Assembly (NCBI GenBank): GCA_018780035.1
Contig: JADMKE010000028.1
Span: forward strand, 3,859 to 67,858
DNA length: 64,000 bases
Direction of reading: 5' to 3'
Source of the DNA: Candidatus Sericytochromatia bacterium
Lineage (GTDB): Bacteria; Cyanobacteriota; Sericytochromatia; UBA7694
Numbering within the stretch: the stretch's first letter is position 1; every line of letters begins with the position of its first letter. The notes beneath the pieces were generated by a model that worked only from the letters and a program-made list of their open reading frames with translations, did not search any database and was not told the origin of the DNA. Position numbers and translations under genes: made by a program. Below are positions 6,817 through 14,527 of the stretch, piece after piece.

Positions 6817-7092
6817 ATGGAGCAGAAAAATGCATCTTGCAACGGTTGCAAGATAGGCCAAGTATGGGCGGAGAGCCAAAACGGCGACGTCAAAACCTGG
6901 GCTCTCACCGTTCGCGGGCTGACCGGCGGAATGGTTGTCAAGGATCTCGAAGAACCCCAAGAGCCGTACCTTGCGCTCAGTCGCAAAGGTCAGCCTTTGG
7001 GTTGGTTTCGCTTCCTCGAAGGGGCGCAGAAAGCAGTTGAGGCTGAATGGCCTGATCTGGTGGAGATTACGGACCAAGGGGGGCAGGAATGA
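6817..7092 (+). CDS. Hypothetical early-operon protein (91 aa)
   Basis: GAAAGGA lies 7 bases before the ATG. The protein has two cysteines near the N-terminus (CNGC) and a beta-rich middle (VWAESQNGDVKTWALTVRGL), ending in an acidic tail. The CNGC pair could be half of a metal site. It starts the Rad52 sub-operon and its stop overlaps the next ATG by 4 bases (ATGA). I do not recognise the family. Confidence 0.55.
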   Translation: MEQKNASCNGCKIGQVWAESQNGDVKTWALTVRGLTGGMVVKDLEEPQEPYLALSRKGQPLGWFRFLEGAQKAVEAEWPDLVEITDQGGQE

Positions 7093-7364
7093 AAGTCACA
7101 ATTTTTCATTATCGCAACCTGTTTAATAAGCCTTTGGCTCAGTTTGAAGCCGAAGTTAACAACCTGCTCGAAGGCTTTGACCTGGCCTGTGAAAAATGGG
7201 CCCCCCATCGCCGCGAATTTCAAAGAAAGGCGTTTGGCATCACCCCCAAAGTGCGCCAAATGGCCCTGAAGATTCCCACCGATCAAAAGGGCATCATGGG
7301 CTTTATGAGCCCCACCGATGTCGCTGTGATTTTAGTAAAAGAGGAGATCCCCTCCAATGCCTAA
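7089..7364 (+). CDS. Hypothetical early-operon protein (91 aa)
   Basis: It is translationally coupled to the genes on both sides (4-base overlap upstream, 8-base overlap downstream). The product has no cysteines, signal peptide or membrane helix and appears mixed alpha/beta (KVTIFHYRNLF at the start, a basic centre). Position directly upstream of the annealing protein suggests a phage DNA-metabolism accessory, but nothing in the sequence shows a function. Confidence 0.5.
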   Translation: MKVTIFHYRNLFNKPLAQFEAEVNNLLEGFDLACEKWAPHRREFQRKAFGITPKVRQMALKIPTDQKGIMGFMSPTDVAVILVKEEIPSNA

Positions 7365-7680
7365 AGCAAATCATCCTCAGATCGGCGAATGGTTTGAGGT
7401 TAGCCACTACCTTAAACGGGTAACTGAAGGAAGAAAAAAAATCTGGAGACCTTTTCCCAACCACCCAATCGAATATTATAGCAAGCCCTTTAAAGGCTTG
7501 TTTATTGGGTACCGCTATCTCCAAGACGGCACCCGTGAATGGGAAGACCTTGGAGAAGGTGGGATTTACATTTTTACTCCAACAAACCATTTTCTTGTTT
7601 ATCAATTTGTTTACGCAAACAATCGCAAACCCGTTTATGCCTTGCCTATTCACTGCAAAAAAGTAGGAGCACAATCATGA
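7357..7680 (+). CDS. Hypothetical early-operon protein (107 aa)
   Basis: The gene overlaps its upstream neighbour by 8 bases, and its TGA overlaps the ATG of the Rad52 gene. The protein is rich in aromatic residues and has a probable beta-sandwich character (GLFIGYRYLQDG, GGIYIFTPTN), with a basic centre. It may be a small DNA- or protein-binding domain. No known family is recognised. Confidence 0.5.
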   Translation: MPKANHPQIGEWFEVSHYLKRVTEGRKKIWRPFPNHPIEYYSKPFKGLFIGYRYLQDGTREWEDLGEGGIYIFTPTNHFLVYQFVYANNRKPVYALPIHCKKVGAQS

Positions 7681-8450
7681 GAGTCACCCCCGAAACTCTG
7701 CTCGAACTGCGCAAAGAATTCCCCTACAAGTGGAAAGTCCAGACAGCCAAACACTGGGGCTGTGAGTGCGTCTCGTATGTGGACGCCAGGCAGGTAATGG
7801 ATCTGCTCGATGAGGTGGTGGGCCCGCAAAACTGGCAGGATCACTACCGCGAAGTAGCGGGCAAAGTGTACTGCGATTTGACGATCAAAGTCGAAGACGA
7901 GTGGATCACCAAGTCCGATTGCGGCACAGCCTCGCATTTTGAGGCCGAAAAGGGCCAAGCCAGCGACGCTTTTAAGCGGGCAGCCGTCAAATGGGGCATT
8001 GGCCGCTTTTTGTATTCGATCCCCACGCAGAAAACCAAATCTGTTGAATCAGGCAAAGATGATCGCGGCAATCCCCGATTTTTCCCTGCCGATGAGCAGG
8101 GCCAGCGCATCTACAATCTGACCGGCTATATTGAAAACCGGCTGAAGCAGACCAACCAAGGCGGGTACCGGCCCCCAAAAGCCAGCCCCGCGCCCCCTGC
8201 TACCCAACCTCCGAAAGAACTGCCCTCCCCGCCCTCTGTTGCTGTCTTTGGCGCAAGCAAGGCCATGACGGTTGAGGTTCTGGCCATTCGCGACACTTTG
8301 GGCTGGACCCCTGAGCAGCTGGGGATCTGGCTTGGCGAAAGATATGACGGCAAGGGCTGGAGAGATTTGAACCGGTCGCAGGCTCAAAGTGCGCTTGAAA
8401 GCCTGACTTCTGAGCTTCACAAGCTCAAAGGGGGCGCACATGCTCGCTGA
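7677..8450 (+). CDS. Rad52/Rad22-family single-strand DNA annealing protein
   Basis: The true start is the ATG at 7677 with AGGAG 8 bases upstream, not the track start inside the previous gene. Residues about 1-140 match the Rad52/22 annealing domain: the YVDARQVMDLLDEVVGPQNW segment, a central T-K-S-D-C-G-T-A-S motif and EAEKGQASDAFKRAAVKWGI followed by GRFLY. A Pro-rich linker (about 165-195) leads to a C-terminal helical domain (about 200-257) seen in phage members. Such proteins anneal complementary strands in phage recombination. It lies mid-operon and overlaps the 843-aa gene by 11 bases. The family call is firm; the symbol is withheld because phage names vary. Confidence 0.9.
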   Translation: MRVTPETLLELRKEFPYKWKVQTAKHWGCECVSYVDARQVMDLLDEVVGPQNWQDHYREVAGKVYCDLTIKVEDEWITKSDCGTASHFEAEKGQASDAFKRAAVKWGIGRFLYSIPTQKTKSVESGKDDRGNPRFFPADEQGQRIYNLTGYIENRLKQTNQGGYRPPKASPAPPATQPPKELPSPPSVAVFGASKAMTVEVLAIRDTLGWTPEQLGIWLGERYDGKGWRDLNRSQAQSALESLTSELHKLKGGAHAR

Positions 8451-10971
8451 AAAACAATTGACCATTTTTGACGCGGTCTCGCCCAGTGGCACGCCAGCAG
8501 ATCAGCTCAAATGGGTTGGTCAGCAAATCCAATTCCTGAATGCCGAGCTGGCCACGGACCTGACGCCAGCTGAGCGGGAGATCAAGATGCAGGCCCTGTG
8601 GGCAGCCCTGATGCAAGAGGCTGAGTTGCACAATCAGATCGGGGAGCAAGAGGCTGATCCCGCGCCTGCAGCTGAAGCTTTTTGGAACTCGAGCAATTTT
8701 TCGCTTATACCGGCTGATCCTGTGCCAGCCGAAACCCGCGCAGGGGATCGCCCCTCTTTGCTGCCTTTGGCCAAAATCGAATGGCCTTGTGGAATCTGCC
8801 GCGATGGTGCCGGCACTGAGATCGTGAGTGCCAGCGAAGAAAGAATTCTGCTTCAGTGCTCAAATGCGGAGGCTCACAGCGGGGAAATTTCCCGCTGCAG
8901 ACTCAGCTGGAGCAACAAAGCAGGGACAGGGAGCAATAGTGCCCCCCTTCATTCAGGGGTTGGTCGACGTTTTAAAATCCTTGACCACTCAAACAGTGAA
9001 AATGTGACTGCCACACCATTTGAACAACAAATGGTACTCCTTGCCTACGACATTCTCATTGATGACGCTGGGAGCAATGGCAGAGAAGTAGAGCGGTTAA
9101 TCAGCCAAAGGCGCGAGATTGAGTCGAGTTTTGATAATACTCCAAAGCCCACCACAGAAGAACCCCCCATCCAATCCGACAGGCCCTCCCTCCTGCCCTT
9201 GGCAGCCATCAAGTGGCGCTGTGTTCTCTGTGGTGGCCATAGCGAGTTGGTGAGCGCAAGTGAGGACAAGATCCTTCTTAAGTGCACAAAGAAAAAAGAA
9301 CACAGCGGCGAAATTGACCGAGTTGGGTATGGCTGGAAAGATAAGACCGGCTACCGAGGCGGACCTCTGCTCGGAATGGTTGAGGAGCATTTTAAAAAGT
9401 ACGGCCAATCAACCCCTGACCTTTGGGCCCAGACAATCCTTTTGGCCCATGACATCCGAATTGCAATGCGGCGCTCTGAGATTGGCATGCCAAAGCTATG
9501 GTGGCGTGAAAATGAGGCCGGTCGCCCAGCTACCGCTCAGGAACATGAAATGGATGTATCCAACCTCAACGATGCCATTGAGGCAAAGAGAGCCTTTGAA
9601 GCGTCGCTGCTTGCTCAGCCCGATCCCATAAAAGTCGAGGCTGAGACAGCTCAGAAAGACACCCGGCTTTACCGGCAAGAACTGGCGCGCATTGATGAAT
9701 TTATTGCGTCCGAGGCTTTTCAGGCTCTCAGTCCTGAGCGCCAGGCCTCCGAGCACAGATCTCGTCAACATTTGCTTGAATACCTCGGAGAGGCCGAGAC
9801 AAAGGCGGCAGAGCCAGTCCCAACAGAGCCCGGAGCCGCAGAAGAGATCCGGGGTAAAATTGCTGACCTTCAGGCCCGCTTATACGCAAAGGGCGGGCTC
9901 AGGCCTCAAGAGTGGACTGAAATCAATGAAGAGATGAAGGCTCTACGGTTAGACCTGGCAGACTTAGAGCCGCCGATTAAAATCAGAAATTGCTGCGCGG
10001 GCCCCAAAGGCAAAGTCCACCTGGTTCCGTATGAGGCTGAAAATGCGCTTTGCAATTACCGGCCGCTCCATCACGCCAATTCTGGCTGGATCGAATCAGA
10101 CGAAACGCTCGGCTGCGATAAATGCCATAAAGTGGCTTGGGCTGGCAATTATAGAGTCATTGGGTATTTTGAGGATCCCAACGGTGAGCCGGGCAATTCT
10201 GACAAGATTAAAGCTGGGTCTGAAAAGAAAGCCAGAAAGCCCAGAGAGAAAAAGCCAAAGCAGGCTGAACAAGAGCTTGATTGGGTTGAGCAGGCCCTCT
10301 TAGATGCTCCTGAACCGCCGCCGCTGAGCGCTGAACGCAAGATCGAGCTTTTGCGTATTGAGATTGCCACCATCGAGGGTCTTGAAGAGAAGGTTAAGGC
10401 TGAAACCTGGGACCACAGGGTGTCTTACGAGAACAAAGAATCTGCCGCGTCCAGAATGAATGGATACGCCAATTTAAAGGCTGAGGCTCAAAGAAAAATT
10501 GCCGCCCTGGAATCCGAATTACTGGGCAAGCAGGAACCAGAGTCAGAACCCTGGGATCTCTCCGCCATTTTCGAGAACAGAAGCGACGACGAGCGGCGCG
10601 ATCTGCTGTGTGAGCTGATTATCGAAAGGCTTACCCTTGGCCCGGCCCACCCGCACGATCTCACCCTACTTTCGCCAAAGTACACGCAGCAAATTTACGA
10701 GGCTGTCAGGTATTTGGCTGCCAATAACAGAATACGTTATTTTCCCGGCGGCATCGTTGGGTTATTGACTGCACAAGAAATAAAGGAAAGGACGCATGGA
10801 CGGCTTGATGCTGCAGATCGGGAGGCGATTGGCGGCACCTGCCGCCAATGTGGCTGCACTGACCACGATTGCACCCAGTGCGTACAAGAGAACGGCTTTC
10901 CCTGCTATTGGGCAGAGCCCGATCTCTGTTCGCGCTGTGCTTATGTGCCCACAGAGGATGTGACAGTATGA
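8440..10971 (+). CDS. Large phage-type protein with several zinc ribbons and an internal duplication (843 aa)
   Basis: A block of about 143 residues occurs twice (about 103-245 and 246-385). Each copy opens with DRPSLLPLA and contains C-x-x-C, SASE-x-[RK]-I-L and H-S-G-E-I, with matching cysteines, so each is probably a zinc ribbon plus helices. Further Cys clusters lie near 510-555 (CCAGPKG...CDKC) and at the C-terminus (CRQCGCTDHDC...CSRC). The latter is a cysteine motif common at the end of phage proteins. Coiled-coil linkers (EELEAK-type, Lys-rich near 590-610) join them. A winged-helix-like segment may lie near 715-770. It overlaps the genes before and after. Likely a nucleic-acid-binding scaffold; the function is unknown. 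Confidence 0.7.
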   Translation: MLAEKQLTIFDAVSPSGTPADQLKWVGQQIQFLNAELATDLTPAEREIKMQALWAALMQEAELHNQIGEQEADPAPAAEAFWNSSNFSLIPADPVPAETRAGDRPSLLPLAKIEWPCGICRDGAGTEIVSASEERILLQCSNAEAHSGEISRCRLSWSNKAGTGSNSAPLHSGVGRRFKILDHSNSENVTATPFEQQMVLLAYDILIDDAGSNGREVERLISQRREIESSFDNTPKPTTEEPPIQSDRPSLLPLAAIKWRCVLCGGHSELVSASEDKILLKCTKKKEHSGEIDRVGYGWKDKTGYRGGPLLGMVEEHFKKYGQSTPDLWAQTILLAHDIRIAMRRSEIGMPKLWWRENEAGRPATAQEHEMDVSNLNDAIEAKRAFEASLLAQPDPIKVEAETAQKDTRLYRQELARIDEFIASEAFQALSPERQASEHRSRQHLLEYLGEAETKAAEPVPTEPGAAEEIRGKIADLQARLYAKGGLRPQEWTEINEEMKALRLDLADLEPPIKIRNCCAGPKGKVHLVPYEAENALCNYRPLHHANSGWIESDETLGCDKCHKVAWAGNYRVIGYFEDPNGEPGNSDKIKAGSEKKARKPREKKPKQAEQELDWVEQALLDAPEPPPLSAERKIELLRIEIATIEGLEEKVKAETWDHRVSYENKESAASRMNGYANLKAEAQRKIAALESELLGKQEPESEPWDLSAIFENRSDDERRDLLCELIIERLTLGPAHPHDLTLLSPKYTQQIYEAVRYLAANNRIRYFPGGIVGLLTAQEIKERTHGRLDAADREAIGGTCRQCGCTDHDCTQCVQENGFPCYWAEPDLCSRCAYVPTEDVTV

Positions 10972-11759
10972 GCGGGGCCCCGAAATGGACTCATGTAGAG
11001 AAAGAATTTCTCATAGACAATTATGGGAAATATTCGCCGGCACAACTCGCCAAAAAACTCTTTGAATTGACCGGGATCTGCAGGAGTAAAAATGCTGTGG
11101 TGATTACAGCCGGAAGAATGGGGCTTGATCACCGAAGAGTAACTGAAGCCATCACCATCCAAGATGCCGCTGAACTTTCCAATACGACCGTTCATATCGT
11201 TCGTCACGCCATTAAACAAGGGGTGATTAAGCCCAAGAAAACCACGGGCAGATGCGTTCTCCTCGATGTATCTGAACTGGACAAATTAGAAGCAAAATAC
11301 CCCTCTGTTCCGCCCGGTTACACCATGACCAAGCAGCAGCTCATGGCCAAATTGGGGTACGGGGAAACCCAGGCGACCCGGCTCTTAAAGGGAGGTGTCA
11401 TCAGGGGGATCAAACGTGGCGATCGCTGGCATGTCGACGCCAATCATGTTGAAGAGTGGGTTCAGAAAATGAGAGAGGAAGGCTTAACCAGGCTGGATTT
11501 GTCTGGCTTTCAAACGAGTTACCTGCAAAGTGAACGAGAAAAAATGAGAGCCTATGCCCTAAAGGAGCGCAAGAAACGCCGGCGCAAAGATCGGAGAACC
11601 ACATTTTGCACCCAGTCCGAGGCAGCCAAACTGCTAAACCTTTCGCTCAAACAAACCAAAACCCTTTTACAGTCAGGAGTTCTTGAGGGCAAACAGGAAA
11701 ATGGTCTTTGGCTGGCGAAACGAAAAGCTGTTCGTAAATACGGGAGGAAATTAGGATAA
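10968..11759 (+). CDS. Multi-HTH DNA-binding protein, candidate excision or regulatory factor (263 aa)
   Basis: The start at 10968 overlaps the previous stop (ATGA); the track start lies inside the upstream gene. About residues 3-50 resemble a SANT/Myb-like helix bundle (KWTHVEKEFLIDNYG). Three excisionase/MerR-like HTH units follow: TIQDAAELSNTTVHIVRHAI (about 62-82), TKQQLMAKLGYGETQATRLL (about 120-140) and CTQSEAAKLLNLSLKQTKTL (about 215-235). A very basic helix (KERKKRRRKDRR) precedes the last. It is two genes upstream of the serine recombinase, the place where a directionality factor often lies. That role is inference; a regulator is equally possible. Confidence 0.65.
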   Translation: MSGAPKWTHVEKEFLIDNYGKYSPAQLAKKLFELTGICRSKNAVVITAGRMGLDHRRVTEAITIQDAAELSNTTVHIVRHAIKQGVIKPKKTTGRCVLLDVSELDKLEAKYPSVPPGYTMTKQQLMAKLGYGETQATRLLKGGVIRGIKRGDRWHVDANHVEEWVQKMREEGLTRLDLSGFQTSYLQSEREKMRAYALKERKKRRRKDRRTTFCTQSEAAKLLNLSLKQTKTLLQSGVLEGKQENGLWLAKRKAVRKYGRKLG

Positions 11760-11866
11760 TGGCCACTCAAAACAAGGTTTTGACCGAGCAAGAAAAGGCG
11801 GAGCGTGATCGCCGGATCGCTGAGATCCTGGTTCGCGTTAAGCGACGCCTTGAGGCGAAAAAATGA
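11759..11866 (+). CDS. Micro-ORF (35 aa) between the HTH protein and recombinase
   Basis: The ATG shares one base with the previous stop (TAATG), with GGAGG 11 bases upstream. The TGA overlaps the recombinase ATG (ATGA). The 35-residue product is a single charged helix (EQEKAERDRRIAEIL, then a basic end). It may be a small DNA- or protein-binding peptide or simply a translational coupler for the recombinase. Confidence 0.5.
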   Translation: MATQNKVLTEQEKAERDRRIAEILVRVKRRLEAKK

Positions 11867-13827
11867 TAGTACTCCCCCCAGGCACAAACGTCGGCCTCTG
11901 GGTCCGGGTGTCCAGCGATGGGCAGGTCAGGGACGAATCCCCTGCTGTTCACCTTGCTCGGGCCCGTGACTATGCCGATCTCAATGGCTGGGTGGTGGCC
12001 GAGGTGTATCAGCTCGATGCGGTCTCCGGAGCGTCTGTCATTGAGCACCCAGAGGCCAAACGTATGTGGCGCGATGTCGAGCAGGGACGCATTGAGGGGC
12101 TGGTGTTTTCTGCTGTGGCCCGCGTAGGCCGGGATCTGATTGAACTATTGCTGATTGAAAAACACCTACGCACGCACGGCAAATACATGATTTCCACTCG
12201 GCGGGGAGTGATAGACACATCCACTCCCGAGGGCATGGATTCATTTGTTACAGATGCCAGCCGAGCCCAGTCAGAGCGGCTTGAGCTGTCTGCCCGAATC
12301 TGCGCAGGTCTCAAAACGCGGGCACGGCTGGGGCAATTCACCGCGTCCGTTGCGCCGTATGGGTATGCCAAAATTGCAGCAGGCCCAACCGGCAGGGCCA
12401 AGAAGTTGGAGATAGACCCGGTTGAGGGGCCGGTCAGGGCACTTATGTACAGTCTTTTTCTGCAGCATCGTCGCTTAATGACCGTCGCAAAGATCCTTAA
12501 CTCTCGCGGGTACCGCAACAGGGCCGGAAGCGAGTTCACGTTTGCGCAAATCAAGCGCATATTACTGGAGTCCTCGGCGAAAGGTGTTTATTATTCAAAC
12601 CGCACCCAGGGGAATGGCTCAACGATCAAGCCAGAATCCGAGTGGATCGCCGTTCCATGTCCCGCCTTGGTTTCGGTTGAAGACTGGGAGCGTTGCCAGG
12701 CGATACTGAACGGCAGCCAACGCCCAAGACGCAGCACTGTCTACCCCTATAGCGGTCTCTTGAGCTGCCGCTGCGGGAAGAAAATGTATGTCAGAGCCAG
12801 CCTTGACCATAATCGCGACAAAGAGCGCTTTCCTCCGCTTTATAAATGTCAGGGATGTGGAGACAAAATTCACGTACAAAAGTTAGATGTGGCCATTGGC
12901 CAGTTGTTTAGAGGCTTTTTACTCGGAGGCCTTCCGGACAGCGCCAAGTCAGAACACAGTCAAATTGAGCGGCAGCTGCAGGGCCTGAAAACCGAACTCA
13001 AGAAAACGACCCAAGGGCTGCGCCGCTGGGCTGAGGCTTATGAAGCGGGAGCGCTTGATCTCGATTCCTTCAAAAACTACCGCACACCCCTGATTGAACG
13101 CCAGAAAAACATTGAATCCGAAATTCAGCGCATAGAAGCGGAACGACGGACGGACAAAGAACAATTGGCTGCCCAAGCCAGGGCGGCAGAAATCCTTGAA
13201 TCAGCTGCATGGTCGGATCTTTATCCGGACGAAAAGCAGGCCCTGCTTCAAGAGTTTGTTCAGTCAATCGTGCTGCAGGCCGAAACAATTCAGGTGCAGC
13301 TGCTTTATACCCCGCCATTTTTGCAGCTCACAGAACCGAGCTTTGCCCAGCTGCACACCCTGACAATTCAGCGGCCTGACCGACTTGCGATGCCAAACGA
13401 CCGCAGAGCATGGGGCTACTGGCTGCACAAGGTGCGTAAAGAGCGCGGAGACACTGCCCGTGCTGTCTCTCGCCCCAATGGCTTCGACGAAACCTATATG
13501 CGGGCCTGGGAGATGTTAAGCCAGGTTCCCTACCCCTCTCAAATTCCGAAGATTATCAAATACATTGGGTTTGTGCCCTGGGTGCGCTCGCCTTATGCTC
13601 AGCCCACCCAGGGCGCTGCAGTGCGGGCAGCAAGAGAAATTAAGGGCCTTACCCAAGTTCAGCTCTGCGAGCAGGCGGGGATCCGGCAGGCGTCGCTCAG
13701 TATGCTTGAGAAAGATCAGGGGAAGCTGAGTGATAAGGCTTGGGGTGCTTTGGAGAATTGCCTCGGAATTGAGGTTAGAAGAGTCTTTCAGGCTTATTTG
13801 TATATTAGTGTGAAAGAGTCTAACTGA
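11863..13827 (+). CDS. Large serine recombinase (integrase) with extra C-terminal HTH units (654 aa)
   Basis: The N-terminal resolvase domain (about 1-150) carries the catalytic pattern WVRVSSDGQ (nucleophile Ser17) and an ARVGRD segment where conserved arginines lie. The recombinase domain (about 160-290) follows, then a zinc ribbon (C-x-C ... C-x-x-C, about 304-335) and a coiled coil (about 365-445), the usual large-serine-integrase layout. These enzymes integrate and excise DNA at attP/attB. Unusually, about 150 more residues follow: one XRE-like segment beginning HKVRKERGD and a clear XRE HTH (GLTQVQLCEQAGIRQASLSM). Typical members have 450-550 residues. The gene closes the element and overlaps the truncated hydrolase by 8 bases. 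Confidence 0.92.
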   Translation: MIVLPPGTNVGLWVRVSSDGQVRDESPAVHLARARDYADLNGWVVAEVYQLDAVSGASVIEHPEAKRMWRDVEQGRIEGLVFSAVARVGRDLIELLLIEKHLRTHGKYMISTRRGVIDTSTPEGMDSFVTDASRAQSERLELSARICAGLKTRARLGQFTASVAPYGYAKIAAGPTGRAKKLEIDPVEGPVRALMYSLFLQHRRLMTVAKILNSRGYRNRAGSEFTFAQIKRILLESSAKGVYYSNRTQGNGSTIKPESEWIAVPCPALVSVEDWERCQAILNGSQRPRRSTVYPYSGLLSCRCGKKMYVRASLDHNRDKERFPPLYKCQGCGDKIHVQKLDVAIGQLFRGFLLGGLPDSAKSEHSQIERQLQGLKTELKKTTQGLRRWAEAYEAGALDLDSFKNYRTPLIERQKNIESEIQRIEAERRTDKEQLAAQARAAEILESAAWSDLYPDEKQALLQEFVQSIVLQAETIQVQLLYTPPFLQLTEPSFAQLHTLTIQRPDRLAMPNDRRAWGYWLHKVRKERGDTARAVSRPNGFDETYMRAWEMLSQVPYPSQIPKIIKYIGFVPWVRSPYAQPTQGAAVRAAREIKGLTQVQLCEQAGIRQASLSMLEKDQGKLSDKAWGALENCLGIEVRRVFQAYLYISVKESN

Positions 13828-14440
13828 GCTTGCCCAGCGAAACCAACAGTGGGCGCTGAATCTGGGCCAAACCCGGATAGTGTTGAGCCAGCATATTCTG
13901 CGGTGGATTGAGCAATTGCCCTTTTTCGTCTTCGTTATACGAACAGACGGGGGTCAGCAGGGCCAGACCAGTGAGCTCGGGATGGCTTTGAAAGACGCCA
14001 TAACTCACCAGCGAGCCCAGCGATTTGCCCGCCAACAGGATTGGGTTCTTGACACCCGCTTGTTTGATCCAGTTTAAAGCCGTCTCTACGTCTTCTTTTT
14101 CACTTGTGAGTTCGGGGCTGGGTTTGCGCTGATCTTTTTCCAAATTGCAATAGCTCCACTCCAAGCGCAAGAGGCCCACCCCCTGTGTGTGGGCGGCGTG
14201 TGCCAAGGCTTCAAACAGGGGGCGACGGGCATTGCAGCTCTGACCGGGGGCCAGCACAAGTACGGGGGCTTGCGGTGATTTGGGAGCCTGCCATAAGATT
14301 TCCATTTGGCTTTGGCGGGGCGTTTTGAGTCTTTGCCAAGTGGGGGTGGCAGGTGTTTCGCTGCCTAAGGCAGTAGGGGGCCAGATCAGCGCAGAACCAA
14401 ATAGGGCAATACCAAAGCCGGCCAGAGTTTGAAAGATCAT
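13820..14440 (-). CDS. Exported alpha/beta hydrolase (dienelactone-hydrolase-like), 3' end truncated by the element
   Basis: The start at 14440 is preferred because AGGAG lies 9 bases upstream; the frame upstream is open but lacks a site. A hydrophobic leader (FQTLAGFGIALFGSALIWPP) is a probable signal or anchor. The core shows the nucleophile elbow GKSLGSLVSYG (Ser about residue 133), preceded by APGQSCNARRPLFEALA and RLEWSY. The protein stops right after PLLVSLG, where this fold normally continues to the acidic residue and the catalytic histidine. The last codons lie in recombinase sequence. It is therefore probably inactive, cut by insertion of the element. Confidence 0.75.
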   Translation of the reverse strand: MIFQTLAGFGIALFGSALIWPPTALGSETPATPTWQRLKTPRQSQMEILWQAPKSPQAPVLVLAPGQSCNARRPLFEALAHAAHTQGVGLLRLEWSYCNLEKDQRKPSPELTSEKEDVETALNWIKQAGVKNPILLAGKSLGSLVSYGVFQSHPELTGLALLTPVCSYNEDEKGQLLNPPQNMLAQHYPGLAQIQRPLLVSLGKLS

Positions 14441-14527
14441 CGCAAAACGCTCCTGGAAAAGTTCTTTTGTGAGAGCCATTATCACATATACGGGGCCCAA
14501 AAGAAATCAGCGGCGCGAGATTTGGTG

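Larger units (their letters stand above)
1..13830. mobile_element. Integrated prophage-like or integrative element, early region (left end outside window)
   Basis: The stretch ends on the right with a large serine recombinase and contains an XRE repressor, a divergent long operon of tightly overlapping small genes, a Rad52-type annealing protein, a Gp157-like protein and a toxin-antitoxin pair. These are typical early or lysogeny genes of temperate phages and integrative elements. No terminase, portal, capsid, tail or conjugation gene lies in the window, so the type of element is open. The right boundary is placed near 13,830 because the recombinase overlaps the 3' end of a hydrolase gene that looks truncated. 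The left boundary is not visible; no second half of the hydrolase was found. Confidence 0.75.

Noticed and set aside
13820-14440. Complete hydrolase gene
   Set aside because: The frame ends before the catalytic acid and His region and its last codons overlap the recombinase gene, so truncation by the element is more likely.
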